Of a stretch of 64,000 nt of DNA, positions 1 to 7,849 are shown piece by piece (the first letter of the stretch is position 1; each line of letters opens with the position of its first letter). The DNA is from an uncultured Spirochaetaceae bacterium (lineage in GTDB: Bacteria; Spirochaetota; Spirochaetia; Treponematales; Treponemataceae): the NCBI GenBank assembly GCA_902799665.1, contig CADCBK010000014.1:64793-128792 (forward strand), read 5' to 3'. The position numbers and the translations under genes are program-made. The notes under the pieces are model-generated. The model did no database searches and had not been told where the DNA came from. It saw only the letters and a program-made list of their open reading frames with translations.

Positions 1-149
1 ATGCATTCAAAAGCGGAATCAATCGCCTCTTCGCAATCTTCGTCGGTCACGCGGCTTCTTCCGCACCAAGGGCAAAAGACATAATCCTTTTCAATCGTCC
101 GGCCGCATCCGCCGCAAACGCAAACCGCCGTCATTTTTGGAAATTCCAT
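1..149 (-). CDS. zinc-ribbon protein (3' part outside window)
   Basis: The N-terminal 49 codons of a small protein are visible; the rest lies beyond the left edge. It carries four cysteines in two CxxC-like pairs (C-G-G-C and C-P-W-C), the pattern of a zinc ribbon that binds one Zn ion. An acidic stretch follows. Two in-frame ATGs exist; the one ending at 149 is chosen because the GGAG at 157-160 is well spaced for it and too close to the ATG at 155. No function beyond metal binding can be stated. Confidence 0.6.
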   Translation of the reverse strand, partial: MEFPKMTAVCVCGGCGRTIEKDYVFCPWCGRSRVTDEDCEEAIDSAFEC

Positions 150-177
150 TTTCATTCTCCTAATATAGCAGGCACCG

Positions 178-1284
178 CTATTTGATTAGCGTCAAGGGGT
201 CAACGACCCTTCCGTTTTTATAAACTGTCCAGTGCAAGTGGGGGCCTGTCGAATATCCTGTGGACCCGACAAGTCCGATTTTTTGCCCTTGCTGAACGTA
301 TTCGCCAGTTGAACTGATTTTCTTTGACATGTGGCCGTACAAAGTCTGGTAGCCGTTTCCGTGATCGATGATGATGTAGTTTCCGTAAATGCGGGAGAAG
401 CTGGCCTGCAAAACCTTTCCGCCAAGCGCCGCGTAAATCGGAGTTCCTGTCGGGCAGGCCATGTCCAAGCCCGGGTGGTATTGCTTGACTCCAGTAAAGG
501 GGTCTCCGCGCCAGCCGCACTTTGACGTAAGGCGCCAAAGGCTCTTTAAGGGGCTGGCCCAACTTTCGCCCATCGCGCGGCGCAACGTGTCGCGGTCCAG
601 CTTGGCGCCGGGAATGAACAATTCCTGGCCGACAGTCAATGTCATTGTGTCCAAGTCGTTGGCGTCAAGGATGTCCTCGACGGCGGCGCCGTACTTTGCG
701 CTGATTCCCTGGATTGTGTTTCCAGCCTTGACCTTGTACTTCAATCCGTCGCAAGAAGGAATCACAAGCTTTTGTCCGGAATAAACTTGGCGGACGTTTT
801 CGATTCCGTTTACCGCTATGATTGTCGAAACGTTTTTAAGGCCAAATTTGATTGTGATGCCGCCAATGGTCTCGCCGGCCTTTACCTTGTATGTTTGGTA
901 AGTCACCTTGTCATGGAAAAGCGGAGCGGACGAAGCGCCGGAAACATTTCCGTCATCGTCAATCGCGTCGCCGGAGCTAAGCGCGAATTTCGACATCGCC
1001 TCGTTTATGAACTGCATTTCGTCAATCGCCTCGTTTTTGAGCGAAAGCGGATTTGAGCGGCTTTGCATAAAGTCGTAGGCCTTGTTGGCGGCAAGAGGAA
1101 GCGCCGCAAGGATTGCAAGCAAAGGAAGGGTCCACAAATACGAACCGATTTTTTTAAGCGTCAAAAGAGGATAAAAAGGCTTAAATCGCAGCGTCGGCAA
1201 CGCGATTTTTGGAAGGCCCAGCCCCCGGCTTAGCCCGCCGCGGCGGACAGCGGCCGACCCGCCCACATAACTTATTATTTCCAT
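178..1284 (-). CDS. LysM-M23 family murein endopeptidase, membrane anchored
   Basis: A 368-residue envelope protein expected to cut peptidoglycan cross-bridges during growth or division. One hydrophobic segment near residues 48-66 anchors it. Two LysM modules follow, each starting YKVKAG. The C-terminal LytM/M23 domain shows the zinc ligands in HPGLDMA and HLHW plus the YGHM motif. All catalytic residues look present, so it should be an active enzyme rather than a degenerate regulator. The start is the ATG at 1284; longer starts run into the structured intergenic element and have no support. There is no ribosome binding site, and a GATAAT box lies 6 nt upstream, so it may be leaderless, though no good -35 is seen. 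It diverges from the GH94 gene. Confidence 0.85.
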   Translation of the reverse strand: MEIISYVGGSAAVRRGGLSRGLGLPKIALPTLRFKPFYPLLTLKKIGSYLWTLPLLAILAALPLAANKAYDFMQSRSNPLSLKNEAIDEMQFINEAMSKFALSSGDAIDDDGNVSGASSAPLFHDKVTYQTYKVKAGETIGGITIKFGLKNVSTIIAVNGIENVRQVYSGQKLVIPSCDGLKYKVKAGNTIQGISAKYGAAVEDILDANDLDTMTLTVGQELFIPGAKLDRDTLRRAMGESWASPLKSLWRLTSKCGWRGDPFTGVKQYHPGLDMACPTGTPIYAALGGKVLQASFSRIYGNYIIIDHGNGYQTLYGHMSKKISSTGEYVQQGQKIGLVGSTGYSTGPHLHWTVYKNGRVVDPLTLIK

Positions 1285-1346
1285 ACGTCTATTATCGGAA
1301 TTTGAAAAAAATAGATTATAGAAAAGAATTTTTAGGCAAACGAAGT

Positions 1347-1474
1347 GGCGGGACGCAGAAAAAAAAACTTGGAAGGACCCGTCAGCTCTCGGCTTGGCCG
1401 CAGGCATCAAGACGAGAGCTAAGGACGGGAGGCTCCAAGGATTTTTTTTCGTCGCTGGGACCCGCCTTTTTTTT
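1347..1474 (+). ncRNA. candidate structured RNA or leader with intrinsic terminator
   Basis: Nested inverted repeats lie between the divergent M23 and GH94 genes. The helices are GGCGGG 1347-1352 with CCCGCC 1461-1466, CTTGGA 1368-1373 with TCCAAG 1434-1439, CCCGTC 1378-1383 with GACGGG 1424-1429, and AGCTCTCG 1384-1391 with CGAGAGCT 1413-1420. Eight Ts follow at 1467-1474 and another run of Ts sits at 1442-1449. On the plus strand this could be a terminated small RNA or a 5' attenuator for the GH94 gene 60 bp downstream. It matches no riboswitch class I recognise. The strand is inferred from the terminal T-run. Confidence 0.45.
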
Positions 1475-1535
1475 CGCTCTAGAATTTATTTATTATTTTC
1501 TGTAAAATGTTTTATTATTTTTTATAGGAGAAACT

Positions 1536-3959
1536 ATGACCTACGGATATTTTGACGACGAGCAAAAAGAATATGTCATCACTCGCCCGGACACGCCGGC
1601 ATCTTGGAGCAACTACCTTGGCTCCACAGAATACGGAGCGGTAATCACAAACAACGCCGGCGGCTACGGCTTTTACAAGTCGGGCGCGCAAGGCCGTTTT
1701 ATGCGCCTCCGCTTTAACTCGGTTCCGATGGACGCTCCCGGCCGCTACTTTTACCTCCGCGACCAAGAAAGCGGCGACTATTGGTCAGCCAGCTGGCAGC
1801 CTTGCGGAAAGCCCCTTGACCAATACAAGACTGAATGCCGCCATGGAACAGCCTATACAAAAATCACGTCTGAGTACTCAGGAATCAAGTCCGAGGCGCT
1901 TTACTACGTTCCCCTTGGACAGACTTTTGAATACTGGCGCCTAAAGCTGACAAACACATCCGGCAAAGCCAGAAAAATCTCGGCCTTTACCTATTGCGAG
2001 CCTTCAAACCAGTGGAACACGACGCAAGACCAAGTCAACTTGCAGTACTCCCTCTTTATTTGCAAGGGCGAACGAAAGGACAACCTTTTGCGCTTTGCCA
2101 TCCACGACAATTTGTACAAGCAGTTCCCCGACGAAGAAGTTGGCGGCCCTTGGCAGCATTCTTGGATGGCCCTTTGCGGAGCGGACGTTTCAGGCTACGA
2201 CACAAGCCGCGAAGCCTTCTTGGGAACTTACGGCTCCTACAAGGAACCGGCGGCGGTAATCGCCGGAAAGTGCTTTGGATCGAACGCTTACGGCGACAAC
2301 TTCTGCGCCTCATTCCAAAGCGACCTTGAGCTAAAGGCCGGCGAGACAAAGGAAATCATCGTCCTCTTTGGAATCGGCGACGCTTGGACCGTAGGAAAAA
2401 AGACCGCCGCGGAATTCGGCTCGGCCGCCCGCGCAGACCAAGAGTTGGACAAGCTTAAGAAAAATTGGCACGCCAAGTTGGGAAGCTTTAAGGCTATGAC
2501 TCCCGACGAGGACATAAACCACACAGTAAACGTTTGGGGCCTCTACAACTGTCTCATCACCTTCGCCTGGAGCCGCGCCGCCAGCTTGGTTTACAACGGA
2601 GAGCGCGACGGCTTGGGCTACCGCGACAGCGTCCAGGACATCCTCGGCGTCTCAGCGGCGATTCCCCAGGAAGCCGAAGCGCGCCTTGTCCGCATGATCA
2701 GCGGCCAGTGCAAAAACGGCGGCGCGATTCCCGTCATTTCCAAGGACTTTAACGCCGGCCACGAAAAGGCGCCCGCCCCGGAAGAATTCCGCAGCGACGA
2801 CTGCCAGTGGTTCTTCAACTCGATTCCTTGCTACGTTGCCGAAACGGGCGACTTTGACTTTTACAAAAAGGTCGTTCCTTACGCCGACGGCGGCGAGGCG
2901 ACGGTTTTCGAGCACTTAAAGCAGGCTCTTTTGTTCAACCTTGAGCGAATGGGAGCCAACGGCCTTCCCTGCGGCCTTCTCGCCGACTGGAACGACTGCC
3001 TTAAGTTGGGCTACAAGGGCGAATCCTTGTTCGTCGCCTTCCAATTGCGCTTGGGCCTTACGACATACGCCGACATCGCCCGCCGTCTTGGAAAGAAGGA
3101 AGAAAGCGACTGGGCGCTCAAAACCCGCGAAACTTTGGACGCCAACATCCAGAAAAAGTGCTGGGACGGAAAATGGTTCGTTTGGGCCATCGCCGAAGAC
3201 GGAACGGTTTACGGCACCCACACAATGGAAGAAGGCCAAGTTTACTTTAACACGCAGGTTTGGTCTGTAATGAGCGGCGCCGCGACGGAAGAGCAGGCCC
3301 GCGAATGCCTTAAGACGGTCAAGGAAAAGCTTGCCACGCCTTACGGCCTTATGCTTTGCGCGCCGCCCTTCGTCAAAGCCCCGCGCCAAATAATGACATC
3401 GGTTGTCTACAACGCCGGAATCAAGGAAAACGCCGGAATCTTCAACCACACCCAGGGCTGGGGCGTAATCGCCGAAACCTTGATGGGAAACGGCGACCAG
3501 GCCTTTGAATACAGCAAGGCTTCTATTCCGCCGGCCTACAACGACAAGGCCGAAATCCGCCAAAGCGAGCCTTACGCGGTAGGACAAACAACCTACTCCA
3601 CATTCTCGCCCCGCGCCGGAAACACGCGCGTCTCTTGGCTTAGCGGAGCCGCCACTTGGAACTACTACTCAATCACCCAATACATTTTGGGAATCCGACC
3701 GCAATACGACGCGCTTTTGCTTGACCCCTGCGTTCCGGCAAAATGGGACGGCTTTAAGGTGGAACGCCGCTGGCGCGGAATGAACCTTAGCATCGAGGTC
3801 AAAAACCCTGAGCATGTTTGCAAGGGAATCGTTTCAATCGAAGTTGACGGAAAGACTTTTGAAAGCGCCACAGTTCCTGTGTCGGAGCTGCGCGACGGAA
3901 GCAAAATCGTGGCCGTCATGGGAAAGAACGCCAAAGACCACGACTGGCAGCGCTTGTAA
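1536..3959 (+). CDS. GH94 cellobiose phosphorylase
   Basis: An 807-residue glycoside phosphorylase that splits cellobiose with phosphate into glucose 1-phosphate and glucose, saving ATP during cellulose breakdown. The length and N-terminus (MTYGYFDDEQKEYVITRPDT) match cellobiose phosphorylases better than the chitobiose or laminaribiose enzymes. The motif LLADWNDCL holds the catalytic aspartate, and RDSVQDILG lies in the (alpha/alpha)6 barrel. It has no signal peptide and acts in the cytoplasm, so cellobiose must be imported by a system not seen here. An AGGAG lies 8 nt before the ATG. The gene stands alone and ends at a strong terminator. Confidence 0.92.
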   Translation: MTYGYFDDEQKEYVITRPDTPASWSNYLGSTEYGAVITNNAGGYGFYKSGAQGRFMRLRFNSVPMDAPGRYFYLRDQESGDYWSASWQPCGKPLDQYKTECRHGTAYTKITSEYSGIKSEALYYVPLGQTFEYWRLKLTNTSGKARKISAFTYCEPSNQWNTTQDQVNLQYSLFICKGERKDNLLRFAIHDNLYKQFPDEEVGGPWQHSWMALCGADVSGYDTSREAFLGTYGSYKEPAAVIAGKCFGSNAYGDNFCASFQSDLELKAGETKEIIVLFGIGDAWTVGKKTAAEFGSAARADQELDKLKKNWHAKLGSFKAMTPDEDINHTVNVWGLYNCLITFAWSRAASLVYNGERDGLGYRDSVQDILGVSAAIPQEAEARLVRMISGQCKNGGAIPVISKDFNAGHEKAPAPEEFRSDDCQWFFNSIPCYVAETGDFDFYKKVVPYADGGEATVFEHLKQALLFNLERMGANGLPCGLLADWNDCLKLGYKGESLFVAFQLRLGLTTYADIARRLGKKEESDWALKTRETLDANIQKKCWDGKWFVWAIAEDGTVYGTHTMEEGQVYFNTQVWSVMSGAATEEQARECLKTVKEKLATPYGLMLCAPPFVKAPRQIMTSVVYNAGIKENAGIFNHTQGWGVIAETLMGNGDQAFEYSKASIPPAYNDKAEIRQSEPYAVGQTTYSTFSPRAGNTRVSWLSGAATWNYYSITQYILGIRPQYDALLLDPCVPAKWDGFKVERRWRGMNLSIEVKNPEHVCKGIVSIEVDGKTFESATVPVSELRDGSKIVAVMGKNAKDHDWQRL

Positions 3960-4003
3960 AGCAAAAAGCCTTAAAGGCCAAGACCACCGCCCTCAACGGG
4001 CGG

Positions 4004-4034
4004 AAAGCCCCGCGCCCGGCGCGGGCTTTTTTTT
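4004..4034 (+). terminator. intrinsic terminator after the GH94 gene
   Basis: A GC-rich hairpin (AAAGCCC..GCGCC paired with GGCGCGGGCTTT) is followed by a run of eight Ts. Confidence 0.85.
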
Positions 4035-4101
4035 GCCAAAAACTTTTAACGCGGCGCAACAAATTCCCCATTAAGTTGTCTAATAAATAGAGGAAAATAA
4101 A

Positions 4102-4761
4102 ATGGCAAAAAAGAATCTTTTTAAGACAATTTATTCGCTCCCCGAAATTTTGGCGACAAACTTCCAGAAGTTCGCCAAAAAGCCCGCCATGATTTTGGGC
4201 GGCGACAAGAAAATCTCATACAACGACATGCGCTGGGATGTTTTTAAGACTTCAAACGTCTTGCGCGTCGGCGGAAAAACGCCCAAGAGCGTGGCGATTT
4301 TCATCGACGACTCTCCGCAGGCGATCGAAAGCTTTTACAGCGTTCTTACGATTGGCTCAAAGGCCGCGCTCTTGCGCTACGACATGAGCAAGGATGAAGT
4401 GGCCGCCGCCCTTAAAAACGAAAAGCCAGAAGCGGTCTTTATCCGCGCGGCCAAAATGGACTTGCTTCCGCAAGACCTTAACGCCGTCGTTTACGAAATC
4501 GCCAACAACAGCGTGCTTAAAAAACACGACAAGGAAGAAATCCAAAAGCGCGCCCAAGAGGCGGTTGACAATTCGCAGGAAAAAGTTTTGGCCGTCGCCT
4601 ACTCCAGCGGAAACAAGCGCTCAGAGTTTACAAGAAGCGACTTGGCAAAAATGATAGGCAAAAAAGACAAGGTAAAAAAGAGCTACGGCTCGCTTGTTGA
4701 ATATGTGTCAAACCTTTTCAACGCCTTTATCAAAGGCCGCGCCGTTCAGGCCAACTTATAG
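4102..4761 (+). CDS. standalone N-terminal fragment of an ANL (AMP-binding) family protein
   Basis: A 219-residue protein resembling only the first part of acyl-CoA synthetases and related adenylating enzymes. ILATNFQKFAKKPAMI and the following 'KISYNDM' match the N-terminal ANL segment. Residues around 175 (VAYSSGNKRSEFTRSDL) look like a worn P-loop-type 'TSGTTG..' region with the glycines and threonines lost. The C-terminal subdomain is absent, so adenylation activity is unlikely. The frame is clean, has its own ribosome binding site (AGAGGA) and a terminator, so it is probably expressed. It may have a structural or binding role, or be a decaying relic. It ends with TAG, which shows that TAG is a normal stop in this chromosome. 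Confidence 0.55.
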   Translation: MAKKNLFKTIYSLPEILATNFQKFAKKPAMILGGDKKISYNDMRWDVFKTSNVLRVGGKTPKSVAIFIDDSPQAIESFYSVLTIGSKAALLRYDMSKDEVAAALKNEKPEAVFIRAAKMDLLPQDLNAVVYEIANNSVLKKHDKEEIQKRAQEAVDNSQEKVLAVAYSSGNKRSEFTRSDLAKMIGKKDKVKKSYGSLVEYVSNLFNAFIKGRAVQANL

Positions 4762-4793
4762 CGGCTAGTCTAACAAGACTTGCGCGCAAAAAA

Positions 4794-4819
4794 AATCCCG
4801 CTCCAGGCGGGATTTTTTT
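4794..4819. terminator. bidirectional terminator between convergent genes
   Basis: AATCCCGC pairs with GCGGGATT around a 5-nt loop. A-runs on the left and T-runs on the right allow it to serve both the ANL-like gene and the LRR gene on the other strand. Confidence 0.85.
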
Positions 4820-4831
4820 GTCTTTACAGCG

Positions 4832-6808
4832 TCAATCGTTATTCAAAATCCAAAGGGCCTTTTCCATCAAGCCTTGGCCAGGAATTCCGCGCGGGCCGTC
4901 CGACACTGTCGGCTCGGCTTCAACTTCAGGCGCGGCCGTTTCTTGGGCTTGCGAAAGATCAACCGTTGGCTCTTCAACTGTCGGCTCAGCCTCAATTGTT
5001 GGAGCCGCTGCGACCGCTGGCTCGCCAGCCGCGCTGCCCAAAGAATCCTGTATGTAAACCTTAAAGGGCTTTTCAAGCTCAAGCGCGTTGGGGGCGGCCG
5101 CGTTTTGGAAAGGCGTTACCGGCGACTGCAATTCGGCGATTTCGCCAAAGTTTTTTATTTCCTTGCTTAGGCCGCTTTCGTCGCTTGCAAGCGCGGCGTA
5201 AACGACGTTCCTGTACATGGCGAACTTTCCAAAGCCGAACAAAAACTCGTCGTTGTCCAAGCCAAGGCCGCCAAAAAAATAAACGCGCTTAAGTTCGTGG
5301 GCGCGCGCAAGCTCGACGCAAAAATCCTTGACCTCGGGCGAAACTGTTTTTTGCTCCGTGACTTTTTCGGTCACGACAACCATTGTCGTTATGTCTTCAA
5401 GCTCGTTAGGCTCGTGCTTGTCAAGTTCTTCTTCCGGCCTGTCCGGATAAAGGGCGCGCTCGTCGACAAGCTCAAAGCATTCCGACACGCTTTGCATTCC
5501 GTAAACAAAGCGCGGCTCTTGCGGTTCGGCCGACTGCGGCTCGTCGTCAATCTCAGGCTCGCCTTCTCCGTCGTGGGCGTGGGCCTGCGCGTCGGCGACG
5601 CGGGCGGCATAAACCGCTTCGTCCACTTCCTGGACGCCTCGGGCCACAGCGTCGTCAAGCTCTTCGGGCTTTATGCGGACGCTTTCCATTTCTTCGTCTT
5701 CGGAATCTTCGCCGTCGCCGGAGCCAACGTTTTGGCCAAGAATGTCGGCGAGCAAGTCGTCGGAGCCGCCCGCTTCCTGGGCTTTGCCATCGGCTTCCGG
5801 GGATTCGCCGGCGCTTTCGTCCGAGGCTTCTTCTTCCGCCGACTCTTCTTCCGGCGCGTCAATGTCGTCTAGAATGCTGTCTTCTATACCGCCGTCCTCG
5901 TCGTCAAAAATGTCTTCCTGGCTTACGATGGCGGCCTCCGCGCTTTCTTTTGCGGCGGCTTCTTTTTGGTATTCTTCGGAACTGGTGTCGATGATTTCCG
6001 CGACGACTTCCGTCTTAAGCGCGACAAAAATCGGGTGCTCGACAAGCGGACAGTCGATGAAAACTTTTTCCAAAGCGTCGCAGCCTTGGAAGGCTTCGCT
6101 GTGGCTTTGGACTACAGTCTGCGGAATCGTTATTTGGCGCGCGGTCGCGGGAACTTTTATCAAAACAAGGCTTCCGTCGTCGCGGCGGGCAAAAAGGCAG
6201 CCGTCGTCGTCAATAAAAAAGGCCGGATTGTCGTCCGCAAAACGGATGCGAGAAAGGCTTGTACAATTTCTAAAGGCGTCGTCTTCTATTAACTTAAGGC
6301 CGGCGGGCAAGACGACCGTCTCCAAATTTTCGCAATAGCCAAAGGCGCCGCTTCTTATGACGGCGACGCTAGGCGGAAGCGTTACGGATTCAAGCGAAAC
6401 GCATTCCGAAAAAACGTTGCGCGGCAATTCCAGAATTCCGTTCCTAAAAGGAAATTCCACAATCGACGCGCAGCGCTCGAACATGCTTTCCGAAAGAGCC
6501 TTGATTGTGTCGCACATTTCGATTTTTTCAAGCGAAAGGCAGCCGCTGAAAATTCTAGGCTCGACAAGCTCAAGATGTTTTGGCAAGCGGACAAATTGCA
6601 GCGCGTCGCAGCCGGCAAAGGCTTCGTAGCCGATTTCGGTGACGCTATCTGGCAGTTCCAAGCGGTTTACCGGAGCGTCGGCCATCGCGCGGCGGTCTAT
6701 CTTTTCAACTCCCTGCGGAATGGAAAGCTCCGCCGGACAATTTTGCTCGTAAACGCTCGAAAGAGTCTTGTTATTGTTTGTCAGAAAAAAAATGTCGCTT
6801 GCCTGCAT
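4832..6808 (-). CDS. BspA-type leucine-rich repeat protein with acidic linker
   Basis: A 658-residue protein. Residues 1-280 hold about nine LRR_5 (BspA-like) repeats with the pattern 'F.GC.SLE.V.LP..V..I...AF'. A long acidic, low-complexity linker (about 290-430) follows, then a mixed region and a second acidic tail rich in E, P and V. There is no signal peptide at this start, so it may be cytoplasmic, unlike surface BspA proteins. The ATG ending at 6808 is chosen because a TTGAAA-17-TATAAT promoter places the transcript start about at this codon. An upstream TTG three codons earlier would fall at or before the transcript start. Binding partners are unknown. Confidence 0.75.
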   Translation of the reverse strand: MQASDIFFLTNNNKTLSSVYEQNCPAELSIPQGVEKIDRRAMADAPVNRLELPDSVTEIGYEAFAGCDALQFVRLPKHLELVEPRIFSGCLSLEKIEMCDTIKALSESMFERCASIVEFPFRNGILELPRNVFSECVSLESVTLPPSVAVIRSGAFGYCENLETVVLPAGLKLIEDDAFRNCTSLSRIRFADDNPAFFIDDDGCLFARRDDGSLVLIKVPATARQITIPQTVVQSHSEAFQGCDALEKVFIDCPLVEHPIFVALKTEVVAEIIDTSSEEYQKEAAAKESAEAAIVSQEDIFDDEDGGIEDSILDDIDAPEEESAEEEASDESAGESPEADGKAQEAGGSDDLLADILGQNVGSGDGEDSEDEEMESVRIKPEELDDAVARGVQEVDEAVYAARVADAQAHAHDGEGEPEIDDEPQSAEPQEPRFVYGMQSVSECFELVDERALYPDRPEEELDKHEPNELEDITTMVVVTEKVTEQKTVSPEVKDFCVELARAHELKRVYFFGGLGLDNDEFLFGFGKFAMYRNVVYAALASDESGLSKEIKNFGEIAELQSPVTPFQNAAAPNALELEKPFKVYIQDSLGSAAGEPAVAAAPTIEAEPTVEEPTVDLSQAQETAAPEVEAEPTVSDGPRGIPGQGLMEKALWILNND

Positions 6809-6816
6809 ATTTTTCA

Positions 6817-6845
6817 ATTATACAATAGGATTTGAAATTTTTCAA
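6817..6845 (-). promoter_or_regulatory. sigma-70 promoter of the LRR gene, leaderless
   Basis: -35 TTGAAA at 6840-6845, a 17-bp spacer and -10 TATAAT at 6817-6822. Only 8 nt separate the -10 box from the ATG, leaving no room for a Shine-Dalgarno sequence. Confidence 0.8.
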
Positions 6846-6850
6846 CAAAA

Positions 6851-7033
6851 TTAGCCGCGGGCAGGAACTGCGGACGCGATTGGGGCGGCGTCTTTGCAAA
6901 AGGTTGTAATGCGGACTGAACCGTTGGGCGTTACCGCCGAAATGCTCCAGCCCTCGCGCATGATGGACAAAATTTTTCTGTCAGCCTGAACGTCGCCGAT
7001 TTTGTAAATAAAAGTGCGAACAGTATTGTTCAT
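6851..7033 (-). CDS. small conserved-looking protein, function unknown
   Basis: A 60-residue protein beginning MNNTVRTFIYKIGD. The ATG at 7033 is preceded by GGGG with 4 nt spacing, which decides the start over longer forms. The central part (ILSIMREGWSISAVTPNG) resembles the short beta-hairpin 'EGW.l..v' core of small DUF4177-like proteins, but the match is too brief to name a family. No membrane segment or signal peptide is visible. It lies upstream of the LRR gene on the same strand, but that gene has its own promoter. Confidence 0.5.
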   Translation of the reverse strand: MNNTVRTFIYKIGDVQADRKILSIMREGWSISAVTPNGSVRITTFCKDAAPIASAVPARG

Positions 7034-7126
7034 AATTCCCCTTGACATCACGGTTTTTAAAATGCATCGCTTTTATTATCGGCAGAATGTCGCGAACGCT
7101 TGAGGGGCAAACAGGAAACTCGCGGC

Positions 7127-7756
7127 CTAGTCCACCTTTACTTTTGCCCATTGCGGCAAAAGGCGCTGGGGATCGCTGGCCAAAAGGGCGCGGCAAAAAA
7201 GCTCGCCGGCCAAGGCGAAAACCAAGCTCATCGTTATAGCCTCGTCGCCCTTAAAGTCGCTCAAAACGTAGTCGGCTATGTTGACGCCGGCCGGCTTTGA
7301 AATGCCAAAGCGCAGGCGCCAAAAGTCGGCGGTTCCAAGGTTTTCTTTTGTGGAGCGAAGGCCGTTGTGGCCGGCAAGTCCGCCCGACCACTTTAAGCTG
7401 AAGGTTCCAATCGGAAGCTCAAGCTCGTCGTGGCAAACTAAAATCTCCGACGGCTCGATTTTAAAGAATTGAGCCAAAGCTAAAATCGACTCTCCGGACA
7501 GGTTCATAAAAGTGCCGGGCTTTAAAAAATAAATCTTGTCGGGCGGATTTTTGGGCGTGACAAGATTTGGAAAATGCCGCGCAACCTTTTGCGAAAAATC
7601 GTCAAAAGAAAGAGCCGCCCATTCGCCCTTGAATTTTTGCTGCCAGTTCAGTTCCCCATAAAACGGAAGCGCGCTTGCAAACTGCCACGCCGTGTTGTGC
7701 CTGTTGCGCTCGTATTGCGAGCCGATGTTTCCCAAAAATGCCGCGAGTCTAATCAT
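7127..7756 (-). CDS. pth: peptidyl-tRNA hydrolase
   Basis: A 209-residue Pth that releases peptides from prematurely dropped peptidyl-tRNA. The start GNIGSQYERNRHNTAW contains the catalytic histidine in RHNTAW. The motif CHDELELPIG carries the conserved aspartate, FLKPGTFMNLSG holds the substrate-binding asparagine, and GGLAGHNGLRS is also intact. Translation starts at the ATG at 7756 because a TTGCGG-17-TATACT promoter ends 6 nt before it; longer frames are not supported. It diverges from aroA with 93 bp between the two start codons. Confidence 0.93.
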   Translation of the reverse strand: MIRLAAFLGNIGSQYERNRHNTAWQFASALPFYGELNWQQKFKGEWAALSFDDFSQKVARHFPNLVTPKNPPDKIYFLKPGTFMNLSGESILALAQFFKIEPSEILVCHDELELPIGTFSLKWSGGLAGHNGLRSTKENLGTADFWRLRFGISKPAGVNIADYVLSDFKGDEAITMSLVFALAGELFCRALLASDPQRLLPQWAKVKVD

Positions 7757-7762
7757 GGGAAC

Positions 7763-7791
7763 AGTATAGTGACAAAACGAATTGTCCGCAA
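7763..7791 (-). promoter_or_regulatory. sigma-70 promoter of pth, leaderless
   Basis: -35 TTGCGG at 7786-7791, 17-bp spacer, -10 TATACT at 7763-7768, and 6 nt to the ATG. Confidence 0.75.
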
Positions 7792-7813
7792 GGCATGAAG
7801 CTTTCCGCCCGTC

Positions 7814-7842
7814 TTGCAAGCGCGGCTTTTTTTCATTAAAAT
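7814..7842 (+). promoter_or_regulatory. sigma-70 promoter of aroA, leaderless
   Basis: -35 TTGCAA at 7814-7819, 17-bp spacer, -10 TAAAAT at 7837-7842, and 7 nt to the ATG. No Shine-Dalgarno sequence is present. Confidence 0.7.
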
Positions 7843-7849
7843 CATTTCC

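Noticed and set aside
1347..1474. SRP RNA, 6S RNA or tmRNA
   Set aside because: The conserved SRP GGAAG tetraloop region, the 6S open-promoter bubble and the tmRNA tRNA-like ends are not visible.
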